From the NCBI GenBank assembly GCA_019240655.1, contig JAFAXX010000137.1:1-55301 (forward strand): a stretch of DNA of 55,301 nt, in the 5' to 3' direction. Position numbers and translations under genes: made by a program. This DNA is from Solirubrobacterales bacterium. GTDB taxonomy: Bacteria; Actinomycetota; Thermoleophilia; Solirubrobacterales; Solirubrobacteraceae. Position 1 is the stretch's first letter; each line of letters begins with the position of its first letter. Positions 15,216 to 23,757 of this stretch are shown piece after piece. The notes beneath the pieces were generated by a model. It worked only from the letters and a program-made list of their open reading frames with translations, did no database searches and was not told the DNA's origin.

Positions 15216-18200
15216 ATCTTGACTCCCGCGCGCCGCCGGTAGTCCTCGACCAGCTCGAGCCGTGCCCGCCCGCGCGGCCGCCGGCCCGGGCGGATGTCGC
15301 AGGTGGCAGCCTTGTACTCCGCGATGTGGGTGTTGTTGTCGAGCACCAGGGGCAGCAGCTCGTTGGCCGCGTCGCCGGTGACGATCCCCACCCCGCCCCA
15401 GTGGTAGGGCGCTCCGACGACGTGCACGGTCCGTCCCTCCACCTCGAGCGGCTTGATCCGCGCGGTCACCATCACCCGCGCCTCGACGGCGCTGCGCGCG
15501 GTGACGATCGTCGCCCAGCCGCCGTGCTCGAGCCCGCGCTCGGCGGCCAGCTGCGGAGAGACCTCGCAGAAGAACTCGGGTTGGAGCTCGGCCAGGTAGG
15601 GCACCGTGCGCGACATCCCGCCCGCGGTGTGATGCTCGGTCAGCCGATAGGTGGTCAGCGCAAACGGGAACACGTCCGCGCCCGGCTCGCCGTCGGTCGG
15701 GTGGTAGGGGTTCTCGGGACGCGAGAACGCCTGTCGAGTCGGGTTCTCCTGCTGGCGGTAGAGGACATTGCGCGCCGGCGACTCGTGCGGCTCGTAGTGC
15801 GTGGGAAGCGGGCCGTCGACCAGCCCGGCCATCGCGTACAGCCAGCCGGCGCCGTCCGGGTGGGCGACGAACGGCTTGTCGCCGGCGATCGCGTCCATGC
15901 CGGTGGCGTCGCTGGGCGGCTGGTAATCGGGGCGCTTGTCCGGGGGGAAGTCCGGCGTGTCGCCCACGCTTGTCCATTGTCCCTGCTCCTCGTCCCACCA
16001 GACGAGCTTCTTGCGCTCCGACCACGGCCGCCCGGCTGGGTCGGCCGAGCAGCGGTTGTACAGGGTGCGGGTGTTCTTCGGCCACGCCCACGCCCACTCG
16101 GACGCCACCCAGTTCATTTCGGTGTGCGGCTTCTTGCGCGCCGCCTGGTTTACCCCGTCGGCGTAGATCCCGCAGTGAAGCCACGACCCGCAGGTGGTCG
16201 AGCCGTCGTCCTTCAGTTCCTCGTACTTGGGCAGGAACGAGCCGTCGGCGCCGCGCCCGGAGATCTCCTGCAGGACGTGCTCGGCGTCCGGCTCCTCCTG
16301 AGGGGCCTGCAACGGATAGTCCCAGGTGAGCTCGAGTATCGGGCGGTCGCGCGGGTCGGTGGAGTGCGCCAGCTTCTGGCGGATGACCCTGCCGAGGTGG
16401 TAGATCCAGTGCAGCTCCGAGCGGCAGTCATCCGGCGGCTCGACCGCCTTGTGGTGCCACTGCAGCAGACGCTGGGTGTTGGTGAAGCTGCCGTCCTTCT
16501 CGGTATGGGCGGCGGCCGGCAGGAAGAACACCTCGGTCTGGATGTCCTGCGCTCGCGCCTCGCCGGACTCGTGCTCGGGCGAGTCCTGCCAGAAGACCGC
16601 CGATTCGGTGGGCTGGAAGTCACGCACGACGAGCCACTCGAGCTTGCCCAGGGCCTGGCGAATCAGCTTCGAGTTGGCCGAGCCGACCGTGGGGTTCTGC
16701 CCGACGCAAAACATGCCCTTGAGGCCGCCGTCGAGCGCCCCCAGCATCATCGCGTAGTGCGAATGGTCGCCGTCGATCCGGGGCAGGTAGCCGAAGCAGA
16801 AGTCGTTTTCGGCCGTGGCGGCGTCGCCCCACCAGGCCTTCAGCAGCGAGACGGTGTAGGACCGGAGGCTTCCCCATGCTCCGGTCTTGGGCCCGTTCTG
16901 CTCGACGAAGGTGTCGAGCGTCGGATGGGCCTGCGGGTGCGGCATCGGGATGTAGCTGGGGAGAATGTTGTAGAGCGTCGGGATGTCGGTCGAGCCCTGG
17001 ATGTTCGCGTGACCGCGCAGCGCGAGGATCCCGCCACCGGGACGCCCGATGTTCCCGAGCAGCAGCTGCATGATGCTGGCCGTGCGGATGATCTGGACGC
17101 CGTAGGTGTGGTGGGTCCACCCGACCGCGTAGCACACCGCGGAGGTGCGCTCAGGCCCGGAGTTCTCGCATAGCGCCTTGGCCACGGCGATCAGCTGCTC
17201 CGGTGAGCAGCCGCACAGCTCCGCGACCACCTGCGGCGTGTAGCGCCGGAAGTGCCGGCGGAGGATCTGCAGCACGCAGTTAGGGTCCTCCATCGACTGG
17301 TCGCTGGCCGGCGGGCGCCCGCCCTCCAGCTGCGGTCCGTGGGCGCCGTGGGCCTGCTCACCCGAGACGTCGGCCCGCTGCTCGCTCTTGCCGGCGGCGG
17401 TCTTCACCTCGACGCCGCGGTAGGCCCACGTGCTGATGTCGTAGGCCCTGGTCTCCGGGTCCCAGCCGGAGAAGAAGCCGCCGCCGTCCTCGCTGTCCTC
17501 GAATGCGGGCTCGATGATCGTCGCGGCGTTCGTGTAGTGGCGGACGTACTCGCGAAACCAGGCGTCGTGCTCGAGGATGTAGTTGACGATGCCGCCGAGG
17601 AAGGCGATGTCGCTGCCGGGCCGGATCGGCACGTGGAGGTCGGCCATCGCGCTCGTGCGGGTGAAGCGGGGATCGACGTGGATCACCCTGGCCCCGCGCT
17701 CCTTGGCCTCAATCACCCACTGAAAGCCCACGGGGTGCTGCTCGGCCATGTTCGAGCCCATGATCAGGATGCAGTCGGAGTGCTGCAGCGCCTGCTGATG
17801 GTCAGTGGCGCCCCCGCGCCCGAACGACGTCCCCAGACCGGGGACGGTCGAGCTGTGTCATATCCGGGCCTGGTTCTCGATCGAGATCGCGCCGGCGGCG
17901 GTGAAGAACTTCTTGATCAGGTAGTTCTCCTCGGTGTCGAGCGTCGCGCCGCCGAGGAAGTGAAAACCGAGCGTCCGCTTGAGCGGCTGGCCGTCCTCGG
18001 TCTCCTCCTCCCAGGTCTCGGCGCGGGCCCGGATCACGCGGTCGGCGATCATCTCGGTGGCCTGCTCGAGCGATAGCGATTGCCACTCGGTCCCGCCCGG
18101 CCGGCGGTACTTGACCCGGGTCTCGCGGGTGGGCGAGTTGACCAGGCGCTCGCTTGCCGAGCCCTTCGGGCAGAGCCGTCCGCGGGAGATCGGCGAGTCG

Positions 18201-18421
18201 GGGTCGCCCTCGATCTGGATCACCTTCTCGTCCTTGACGTAGACCTTCTGCCCGCAGCCGACGGCGCAGTACGGGCAGATCGACTGCACGACCTTGTCTG
18301 CCGCGCGGGTGCGGGCGGTGAGGCGCTCCGAGCGAACCGATTGCGCTGCTCGGCCGAGGCCCAGCCGGTCGCCGGCGAGCTGGCGGGCGAAGGGCGGGAT
18401 GAGGCGGCGGTTGGTGGGCAT
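15212..18421 (-). CDS. fdhA: Formate dehydrogenase catalytic (alpha) subunit, selenocysteine-containing
   Basis: 1069 codons if the in-frame TGA at 17860-17858 (codon 188) is read as selenocysteine. The context NQARI-U-HSSTVPGLG aligns with NQARV-U-HGPTVASL of E. coli FdnG, where Sec ligates Mo/W. N-terminal [4Fe-4S] motif CPYCAVGC with LCPKG downstream; the domains after the Sec (MGSNMAEQHPVGFQW, PRFTRTSAMADLHVPIRPG) continue in the same frame. A SECIS hairpin follows the TGA. No hydrophobic Tat signal is visible before the Fe-S motif, so the enzyme may be cytoplasmic. First gene of the fdhAB-nrfD operon. Sec biosynthesis genes are not in the window. Confidence 0.93.
17828..17846 (-). promoter_or_regulatory. 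SECIS element for selenocysteine insertion
   Basis: On the minus strand, 11 bases after the TGA, CGTCCCC-GGTCT-GGGGACG forms a perfect 7-bp stem with a five-base loop. The loop GGUCU is the same as the SelB-binding apical loop of E. coli fdhF mRNA as I recall it. Position directly downstream of the UGA is what bacterial SECIS elements require. Confidence 0.88.
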
Positions 18422-18433
18422 CAGGCGAGCAGT

Positions 18434-18457
18434 TTCCCCGACCGTCAGTACTCAAAC
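18434..18457 (-). promoter_or_regulatory. Candidate SigB/SigF-type promoter before formate dehydrogenase
   Basis: GTTTGA and GGGGAA on the minus strand are separated by 12 bases; the -10-like element ends 12 bases before the fdhA ATG. The -10 is a weaker match than GGGTAT. Confidence 0.25.
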
Positions 18458-18500
18458 GGTTCGCCGTTATCGCGGCAAGAGGCCGGGTAACGCTTCTGAC

Positions 18501-18788
18501 ATGGCAACCGACGTAGAGATAGAACGGACACTGGCGACGCTCACCGCGACGCTGAACGACCAAAAGGCCGAGCGCTTCGAGACCGAGCGGGCGCAGGAAA
18601 TCGTCACTGCGGCGCTCGGCGGCGAGGCCTCGCTCACCGTCGACGACGGCGGCGGGCTCCACGACGAGTCCGGCGCCCGGATCGCGGCCGTCCGCCGCAC
18701 GGGCGGCGGCATCTGGATCGCCGAGCGCCATAGCGACACGGCGGAGGATTCGCAGACCGCGGTTCCCTCCGAGCCGCGCTCGCCATAG
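18501..18788 (+). CDS. Small hypothetical protein
   Basis: 95 residues from the ATG at 18501, divergent from fdhA. The first 80 residues have mixed helix/strand composition (TLATLTATLNDQKAERFETE, then ALGGEASLTVDDGGGLHD and IWIAERHSD) typical of a real soluble small domain; the tail is Ser/Pro-rich. I do not recognise the family. No strong ribosome binding site is visible. An antisense open frame covers the same bases but is much less protein-like. Confidence 0.55.
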   Translation: MATDVEIERTLATLTATLNDQKAERFETERAQEIVTAALGGEASLTVDDGGGLHDESGARIAAVRRTGGGIWIAERHSDTAEDSQTAVPSEPRSP

Positions 18789-18793
18789 CCGCG

Positions 18794-18827
18794 GTCGGCC
18801 CGCGCGCAGCGGGCATCGCCGGCCGAC
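18794..18827. terminator. Nested inverted repeat between convergent genes
   Basis: Outer arms GTCGGCC (18794-18800) and GGCCGAC (18821-18827) enclose an inner GCCCGC / GCGGGC hairpin with a five-base loop. It lies between two convergent stop codons and could act as a bidirectional terminator; no U-tract, as is usual in high-GC genomes. Confidence 0.35.
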
Positions 18828-18830
18828 GCG

Positions 18831-19127
18831 TCAGTCGTCGAGCGTGTCCGCCGGCGGCCCGCCGGCTCCTTCGGCCGGGGTTTCGGCGGCCGAGGGGCCG
18901 GCCCCCTCGGGCGGCGCCTCCGGCGCGGGCGAGCTCCGGGCGTCCTCAGCCTCCGCCCCGTCACCCTCGCGCGGCGGCGCTCCCGGCACCCCCTGGTCGG
19001 CGCGCTTTCGCTCCCAGTCCTGCCGGACGTTCTCGACGTCCCCCTCGAGTGCCTCGCCGCGCTGCTCGAGGCGATCGGCCTCGCGCTCGCGTTGATCGGC
19101 CAACTCGCCGGGATCGTTCTCGGGCAT
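18831..19127 (-). CDS. Small acidic coiled-coil protein, Glu/Arg-rich
   Basis: 98 residues from the ATG at 19127. The first half is a charged amphipathic helix (PGELADQREREADRLEQRGE, then DVENVRQDWERKRADQGVPG), a pattern I recall from a widespread uncharacterised actinobacterial family; the second half is a Pro/Ala/Glu-rich disordered tail. The start is preferred over an upstream ATG because the conserved-looking helix begins here and a GGGTAG element sits 10 bases upstream. Probably a cytoplasmic stress or DNA-associated small protein; that function is inference. Confidence 0.7.
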   Translation of the reverse strand: MPENDPGELADQREREADRLEQRGEALEGDVENVRQDWERKRADQGVPGAPPREGDGAEAEDARSSPAPEAPPEGAGPSAAETPAEGAGGPPADTLDD

Positions 19128-19137
19128 ATCGGGCACG

Positions 19138-19163
19138 CTACCCCTGCCGAGGCGGCCGCACAC
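19138..19163 (-). promoter_or_regulatory. Candidate SigB/SigF-type promoter
   Basis: Minus-strand GTGTGC is followed after 14 bases by GGGTAG (19143-19138), ending 10 bases before the ATG at 19127. The -35 has one mismatch to GTTT. Confidence 0.3.
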
Positions 19164-19305
19164 TCAGCCGATGACAGGCCCCGACCGCGCACTCAGATGA
19201 CAGGCCCCGACCGCGACCGCACATTCAGCCGATGAGAGGCCCCGACCGGGACCGCACACTCAGCCGATGAGAGGCCCCGACCGCGACCGCACATTCAGCC
19301 GATGA
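19160..19305 (+). repeat. 35-base tandem repeat forming a chain of overlapping mini-ORFs
   Basis: Each unit contains ATG, about a dozen codons beginning M-(T/R)-G-P-D-R, and a TGA whose first two bases are the last two of the next ATG (ATGA). Mini-ORFs run 19171-19200, 19197-19235, 19232-19270 and 19267-19305, each overlapping the next by four bases. The last overlaps the ATG of the DUF1275 gene at 19302, whose own N-terminus MRAPDR is homologous to the unit. The last three units have an exact 35-base period; the first is a shortened copy. Confidence 0.8.
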
Positions 19306-19958
19306 GAGCCCCCGACCGCATCCAGATCTACCTGATCCTCCTCGCCATCGCCTCCGGCGTGGTCGATGCCGCAAGCTACCTCGGGCTCGGCCGCGTGTTC
19401 ACCGCGAACATGACCGGCAACACCGTGCTGCTCGGCGTGGCTGTCGCCACCGGCAGTGGAGGCGACGCGGCGCGGGCCGCGGCCGCGCTGGGCGGGTTCT
19501 GCCTGGGCGTCGCGCTCGGCACCGCGCTGATCCCGTCCACGGCCGACGCTCCCTGGCCGCGGGTCGCCGCACGGCCGCTCGCCCTGGCGCTGCTGGCGCT
19601 CGCGGCGCTGCTGGCCGGCTGGGCCGCGGCGGGGGTCGCGTCGCTGCGCTTTGGCTTGATCGCGACCTCGGCGATCGCGATGGGGGCGCAGTCGGCCGCC
19701 GTCCGTGCCACCCGGACCGGCGGCGTCGCGACGACGTATGTGACCGGCACGCTCGCCAACGCAATCGGCCGCCTGGTCAACCGCGCCCGCCCCGGCGTGC
19801 GCGAGGACGAGAGCCCCGGGCTGGCCGGAGGCGTGTGGTTCGTCTACGGCGTGGCGGCGCTCGCCGGCGCGCTGGCCGAGAAGGCGTGGCACGCGTGGGC
19901 GGTGCTCCCCGCGATCGTGATTCTGGGCGTGGTCACGGCGGCGGCGGCGCGCCGGTAG
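19302..19958 (+). CDS. DUF1275 (YoaK-like) membrane protein
   Basis: 218 residues with about six hydrophobic helices. Family signatures: SGVVDAASYLGLGRVFTANM and TGNTVLLGVA at the N-terminus, and AIAMGAQSAAVR with VATTYVTGTLANA in the middle. The family is of unknown function and may transport small solutes. Start ATG overlaps the stop of the fourth leader mini-ORF (ATGA), so its translation may depend on ribosomes passing through the repeat. Confidence 0.88.
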   Translation: MRAPDRIQIYLILLAIASGVVDAASYLGLGRVFTANMTGNTVLLGVAVATGSGGDAARAAAALGGFCLGVALGTALIPSTADAPWPRVAARPLALALLALAALLAGWAAAGVASLRFGLIATSAIAMGAQSAAVRATRTGGVATTYVTGTLANAIGRLVNRARPGVREDESPGLAGGVWFVYGVAALAGALAEKAWHAWAVLPAIVILGVVTAAAARR

Positions 19959-20119
19959 CCCGGGTCGGCGCGACTCGCGTACGCTCGGAACTCCCGCTCG
20001 AACCGCGGCCACCAGTCGCGCCGCAGATCCGCGTCCATCCGGCGGCGCCGGTCCGGCGGCACGATCAGGCGCACGGTCACCGCGACGACGATCAGGGCCA
20101 GCAATGCCAACACCAGCAC
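19844..20119 (-). CDS. Possible small single-span membrane protein
   Basis: 91 residues from a GTG at 20119 with GAGGACAG directly upstream. One hydrophobic segment (LALLALIVVAVTVRLIV) is followed by a basic segment rich in Arg and Trp (RRDWWPRFEREFRAYA). The last third runs antisense to the end of the DUF1275 gene, which lowers confidence. Family not recognised. Confidence 0.4.
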   Translation of the reverse strand: MLVLALLALIVVAVTVRLIVPPDRRRRMDADLRRDWWPRFEREFRAYASRADPGYRRAAAAVTTPRITIAGSTAHACHAFSASAPASAATP

Positions 20120-20159
20120 CTGTCCTCGGATACCCGCGCCGGCGCCCGGCAAATACGCG

Positions 20160-21125
20160 ATGAGCAAGCTCGGGCCCATCACCCGGCTCGGCGAGCACAC
20201 CGTCCTCACCGGGAGCTGCTCCTGGACCGACCGCACCCTGGTCGCCGAAACCGACTGGTACCCGAAGCGCACGATGAGCGCCGAGGAGCGGCTGCGGTTC
20301 TACGCCGGCCGGTTCCCGCTCACCGAGATCGACTCGACCTACTACGCGCCGCCCGCCGAGCCACAGGCGCGCCTGTGGGCGCAGCGGACCCCGGACGGCT
20401 TCCGCTTCGATGTCAAGGCGTATTCGCTGCTGACCGGCCACCCGACCCGCCCGCAATCGCTGTGGCCAGACGTCCGCGAGCGGCTCGCCCCGGAGGCCGC
20501 GGGCAAGCGCAGCGTCTATGCCAAGCACCTGGATCCCGACGCGCTTGCGGAGGCGTGGCGACGCTTCGGAGCCGCCCTGCGCCCCCTGCAGGATGCGGGG
20601 AAGCTCGGTGCCGTGCTGTTCCAGTACCCGCCGTGGTTCGGTCCCCGCCGCGAGCACCGCGCCGAGCTCGCGGCCCTGCGCGAGCGGCTACCCGACTACC
20701 GGATCTCCGTCGAGTTCCGCTCGCCGCGCTGGACCGCCGAGGCGCGCGACCGCGCGCGGACCCTCGGGCTGCTCCAGGAGCACGGGCTGGTCTATGTCGG
20801 CGTCGACGCTCCGGAAGTCTCGGGGCTGCCGCGGATCCTGGCCGTGACCAACCCGGAACTGTTCCTGGTCCGCTTCCATGGTCGTTCCGACCCAACGTGG
20901 CACGACACCTCGGGGTCGGCCGCGGAGCGCTTCCGCTACCGGTACTCGCGCCAAGAGCTCGAGGAGCTGGCCGGCCCGATCGCCGAGGTCGCGCAGGACG
21001 CGGCCGAGACGCACCTGTTGATGAACAACTGCTACCGGGACTACTCGGTCCGCGGGGCGGCCGAGCTTCGCGACGTGCTTGGCCGTCTCGCGGCCGGGTA
21101 CAGCGACGAACATGAGCACTTTTGA
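20160..21125 (+). CDS. DUF72 family protein (YecE-like)
   Basis: 321 residues. TIM-barrel-like DUF72 family: starts with GSCSWTDRTLV, then FYAGRFPLTEIDSTYYAPP, FRFDVKAYSLLTGH, LGAVLFQYPPWF, and VEFRSPRW toward the middle, ending with LMNNCYRDYSVRGA. The biochemical role of DUF72 is unknown. ATG start without a strong ribosome binding site. Its stop overlaps the start region of the DUF1360 gene, so the two probably form an operon. Confidence 0.9.
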   Translation: MSKLGPITRLGEHTVLTGSCSWTDRTLVAETDWYPKRTMSAEERLRFYAGRFPLTEIDSTYYAPPAEPQARLWAQRTPDGFRFDVKAYSLLTGHPTRPQSLWPDVRERLAPEAAGKRSVYAKHLDPDALAEAWRRFGAALRPLQDAGKLGAVLFQYPPWFGPRREHRAELAALRERLPDYRISVEFRSPRWTAEARDRARTLGLLQEHGLVYVGVDAPEVSGLPRILAVTNPELFLVRFHGRSDPTWHDTSGSAAERFRYRYSRQELEELAGPIAEVAQDAAETHLLMNNCYRDYSVRGAAELRDVLGRLAAGYSDEHEHF

Positions 21126-21624
21126 ATCTGAAGCTATGAAGCAGGAGCTGTTCCGGGGCTACTCGCCCGATGCCGAGAAGCCGCTGGCCAGCTACGGCGT
21201 GCTGATGACTGTCTTCTCCGGACTGGCCGGCGCCTTCGCCGCCTGGTTCAGCCGCTCCGGGCGAGCGCTACCCGATCGCATGGAGGCCCGCGACCTCGCC
21301 CTGCTGACCGTCGCCAGCCACAAGGCGGCGCGGCTCATCTCCAAGGACAAGGTGACGAGCGCCGTGCGGGCGCCGTTCGCCGAGTATCAGGGCAGCGCCG
21401 GACCCGGGGAAGTGAGCGAGAAGCCGCGCGGGCGGGGCCTTCGGCGAGTAATCGGCGAGCTGCTGGTGTGCCCGTACTGCCTCGGCATGTGGACGAGCGC
21501 CGCGCTCACCGCCGGGCTGCTGGTGGCGCCGCGGTTCACGCGCTGGATGTCTTCGGTGCTGGTCATGTTCTTCGGCGCCGACGTCCTGCAGATCGCCTAC
21601 AAGAAGGCCGAGGACACGCTGTAG
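21112..21624 (+). CDS. DUF1360 family protein
   Basis: 170 residues from the ATG at 21112, which overlaps the DUF72 stop by 14 bases; a second ATG at 21136 just after that stop is an alternative. Contains the family signature LLVCPYCLGMWTSA with its two Cys residues, preceded by LALLTVASHKAARLISKDKV. Two weak hydrophobic helices suggest membrane association. DUF1360 proteins are of unknown function and appear among sporulation or stress genes in other bacteria. Confidence 0.85.
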   Translation: MSTFESEAMKQELFRGYSPDAEKPLASYGVLMTVFSGLAGAFAAWFSRSGRALPDRMEARDLALLTVASHKAARLISKDKVTSAVRAPFAEYQGSAGPGEVSEKPRGRGLRRVIGELLVCPYCLGMWTSAALTAGLLVAPRFTRWMSSVLVMFFGADVLQIAYKKAEDTL

Positions 21625-21632
21625 CGCAGGCG

Positions 21633-21699
21633 CCGGCCGCCGGTGTAAAGGACGGCCCCCAGAAGCCGCGGATCATGGGCTCGGGCGACCGGCGGCCGG
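21633..21699. terminator. Perfect 12-base inverted repeat after DUF1360 gene
   Basis: CCGGCCGCCGGT (21633-21644) and ACCGGCGGCCGG (21688-21699) are exact inverted copies 43 bases apart, starting 9 bases after the DUF1360 stop. They may form a large GC-rich terminator stem-loop. The rest of 21625-21875 shows no gene. Confidence 0.4.
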
Positions 21700-21875
21700 G
21701 CGGGCGCGCTGAGGGCCGAAGATCGCGGCCAGGCGCGTGCGATGCGGGCGGAGGATCCTGGCCGGGCGCGGCTTCACGTCGCCGCTGTACCCGATCTTGC
21801 GTTCGCAATCACCGCGTCAGCCGCCGGGGCGCCGGGTAAGCCGAGGTCCGCAACCCGAACGGAAAGGCGAAGGCG

Positions 21876-22754
21876 ATGGCGACTGACGAGCTGGTGGCGG
21901 TACTCGGCGCCGGCGGTACGATGGGCCTCGGCATGTCCCGTAATCTCGCCCGCGCCGGGATCCGGCTGCGGGCGTGGAACCGCTCTCGCGAGAAGGCACA
22001 GCCGCTCTCGGAGGACGGCGTGGTCGTGTGCGCTTCGGCGGCTGAGGCGGTCGCGGGAGCCGGCATCGCGGTGACGATGCTCGCCGACGCCGACGCCGTG
22101 CTGAAGACGGCCGCCGAGGTGCTGCCCCGGCTGGGCGAAGACGGTGTCTGGCTGCAGATGAGCACGATCGGCGAGGCGGGAACCGAGCGCTGCATCGAAC
22201 TGGCCTCCGAGCACAGCGTCAGCTTCTTCGACGCGCCCGTGCTGGGCAGCAAGCAGCCCGCCGCGGAGGGCAAGCTCGTCGTGCTGGCGTCGGGGCCGGC
22301 GGCGCTCGCGGACCGCGTGTGGCCGGTCTGGCACGCTGTAGCGCAGAAGACGATCTGGGTGGGCGAGGCCGGCGCCGGCACGCGCCTGAAGGTGGTCACG
22401 AACAGCTGGGTGCTGACCGTTACCGAGGCTTGCGCGGAGATGATCGCGCTGGCCCGCGGCCTCGATGTCGACCCGAAGCTCATCTTCGAGGCGATCGAGG
22501 GCGGGACGCTCGACCTGCCGTACCTGCGGATGAAGGCCAAGGCGATCCTCGATCAGAACTACGAGCCGATGTTCCGGCTTGCGCTCGCGGCCAAGGATGC
22601 CGGCCTGATCGAGGAGTCCGCCGAACGCCACGGTGTGGAGGTTCCCCTGTACGGCGTGATCCGCCGGCAGATGCTCCGCGCCGCCGAGGAGCACGGCGAC
22701 GAGGACATGAGCGCGACGTACTTCGCGAGCGCGCCGGCGGCGTTCGGCTCCTGA
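21876..22754 (+). CDS. NAD(P)-dependent beta-hydroxyacid dehydrogenase (3-hydroxyisobutyrate dehydrogenase family)
   Basis: 292 residues. Rossmann motif VLGAGGTMGLGMSRNLARAG at the N-terminus, substrate-binding FFDAPVLGSKQPAAEGKL near residue 115, and the catalytic Lys in AGAGTRLKVVTNSW near residue 170, followed by the helical C-terminal domain. The usual GxGxMG is written GAGGTMG, with one extra Gly. Substrate within the family (3-hydroxyisobutyrate, tartronate semialdehyde, succinic semialdehyde) cannot be decided. Purine-rich stretch GGAAAGGCGAAGG precedes the ATG. Convergent with the sigma factor gene. Confidence 0.9.
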   Translation: MATDELVAVLGAGGTMGLGMSRNLARAGIRLRAWNRSREKAQPLSEDGVVVCASAAEAVAGAGIAVTMLADADAVLKTAAEVLPRLGEDGVWLQMSTIGEAGTERCIELASEHSVSFFDAPVLGSKQPAAEGKLVVLASGPAALADRVWPVWHAVAQKTIWVGEAGAGTRLKVVTNSWVLTVTEACAEMIALARGLDVDPKLIFEAIEGGTLDLPYLRMKAKAILDQNYEPMFRLALAAKDAGLIEESAERHGVEVPLYGVIRRQMLRAAEEHGDEDMSATYFASAPAAFGS

Positions 22755-22762
22755 CGACAGCC

Positions 22763-23539
22763 TCAGACGGCCATGGCCGGCGAGGCCAGCAGGCGGTTCA
22801 GCGACCGGCGCAGCAGCCGGGAGACGTGCATCTGCGAGTACCCGATGCGCTCGCCGATCTCGCGTTGGGTGAGACCGTCGACGAACCGCAGCGCGATCAC
22901 CTGCCGCTCGAGCTCGGACAGCGAGCGCCACGTGCCGGCGATCACCTCGCGGCTCTCGGCCAGCGCGAAGCGGTCGTCCTCCCGCCCGATCAGGTCGACC
23001 AACGTAGCCGATTCCTCGGCCTCGCGGGAGACCGGAGCGTCGAGCGACGCGGGCGCGTAGCTGTGGGCGACCTCGCTCGCCTCGACTACCTGCTCCACGC
23101 CGCATCCGAGCGCATTGGCGAGCTCGGACAGGGTCGGCGAGCGACCGAGGTCGTGGGACAGGCGCTCGTTGGCGCGGCTGAGCGCGAGCGCGCGCTCCTG
23201 GAGGTCACGGGGGACATGCAGGGCCCAGCCCTTGTCGCGGAAATGGCGCTTGAGCTCGCCGAGGATCGTCGGCGCGGCGAAGCTGGTGAACTTGGTTCCC
23301 CGTCCCGGCTCGAAGCGGTCGATCGCGTTCAGCAGTCCGAGCGAAGCGACCTGCACGAGGTCGTCGATCGGCTCATCGGTATAGCTGTAGCGGAGCGCGA
23401 GTTTGCGGGCGAAGGGAAGGAATCGCGCCACGAGGGCTTCACGGGCGCCGACCTCGCCATCCCGGTGGTAGGACCGGAACAACTGGTCGTCGGTGGCGTG
23501 CGCCGTCGCGCGGGTATTCGGAGCGCTGAGGATGGACAA
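22763..23539 (-). CDS. RNA polymerase sigma factor, SigB/SigF/SigG group (sigma-70 family)
   Basis: 258 residues. Region 2 (DDLVQVASLGLLNAIDRFEP, then TKFTSFAAPTILGELKRHFR), region 3 (VPRDLQERALALSRANERLS) and region 4 with its helix-turn-helix (LTQREIGERIGYSQMHVSRL). This order and the GTKFTSFA signature are those of group 3 general-stress/sporulation sigma factors. TTG start at 23539 is supported by GGAGG seven bases upstream. No anti-sigma or anti-anti-sigma gene is adjacent. The leader (23540-23757) holds a cluster of palindromes. It may read the GTTT/GGGTAT-like promoters found elsewhere in this window. Confidence 0.92.
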   Translation of the reverse strand: MSILSAPNTRATAHATDDQLFRSYHRDGEVGAREALVARFLPFARKLALRYSYTDEPIDDLVQVASLGLLNAIDRFEPGRGTKFTSFAAPTILGELKRHFRDKGWALHVPRDLQERALALSRANERLSHDLGRSPTLSELANALGCGVEQVVEASEVAHSYAPASLDAPVSREAEESATLVDLIGREDDRFALAESREVIAGTWRSLSELERQVIALRFVDGLTQREIGERIGYSQMHVSRLLRRSLNRLLASPAMAV

Positions 23540-23661
23540 ACGAGGACCTCCGTCTCGCTGGCGAGATTGCAGTGACGAGAGGTCCGTCCAGCGGCCGCTC
23601 CCTGAGGCCGGCCCAGTCCGTCCCTATGGCATCGGCGCAGTCCAGCGACTCTGGTCGCCTG

Positions 23662-23735
23662 ATCGCGCGATGCGTTCGAGCGATCACGTGATCTGGCCGT
23701 CACGGCCAGCTCCATGATCCAATCCGGATTGTATC
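23662..23735. promoter_or_regulatory. Cluster of palindromes upstream of sigma factor gene
   Basis: Four dyads lie within 74 bases: ATCGCGCGAT (23662-23671), GATCACGTGATC (23682-23693), CTGGCCGT-C-ACGGCCAG (23693-23709) and GATCCAATCCGGATTGTATC (23716-23735, one mismatched pair). They lie 120-200 bases before the sigma start in an otherwise gene-free region (23540-23757). Likely operators or RNA structure; the regulator is unknown. Confidence 0.5.
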
Positions 23736-23757
23736 CCATTTCCCGCCGGGAAGCGGG

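Noticed and set aside
15326..17173. 615-codon plus-strand frame opposite formate dehydrogenase
   Set aside because: No family motif; the minus-strand enzyme is certain.
17858..17860. TGA taken as the end of a 187-residue gene followed by a separate truncated dehydrogenase
   Set aside because: Both halves are one protein with Sec context and a SECIS hairpin, so a split or pseudogene reading is not needed.
18467..19192. 241-codon minus-strand frame covering 18.5-19.2 kb
   Set aside because: Ser/Arg/Thr-rich shadow; the small genes at 18501 and 18831 explain the region better.
19160..19305. CRISPR array interpretation of the 35-base repeats
   Set aside because: There are no spacers: units are directly abutting and the last one merges with a coding start; no cas genes nearby.
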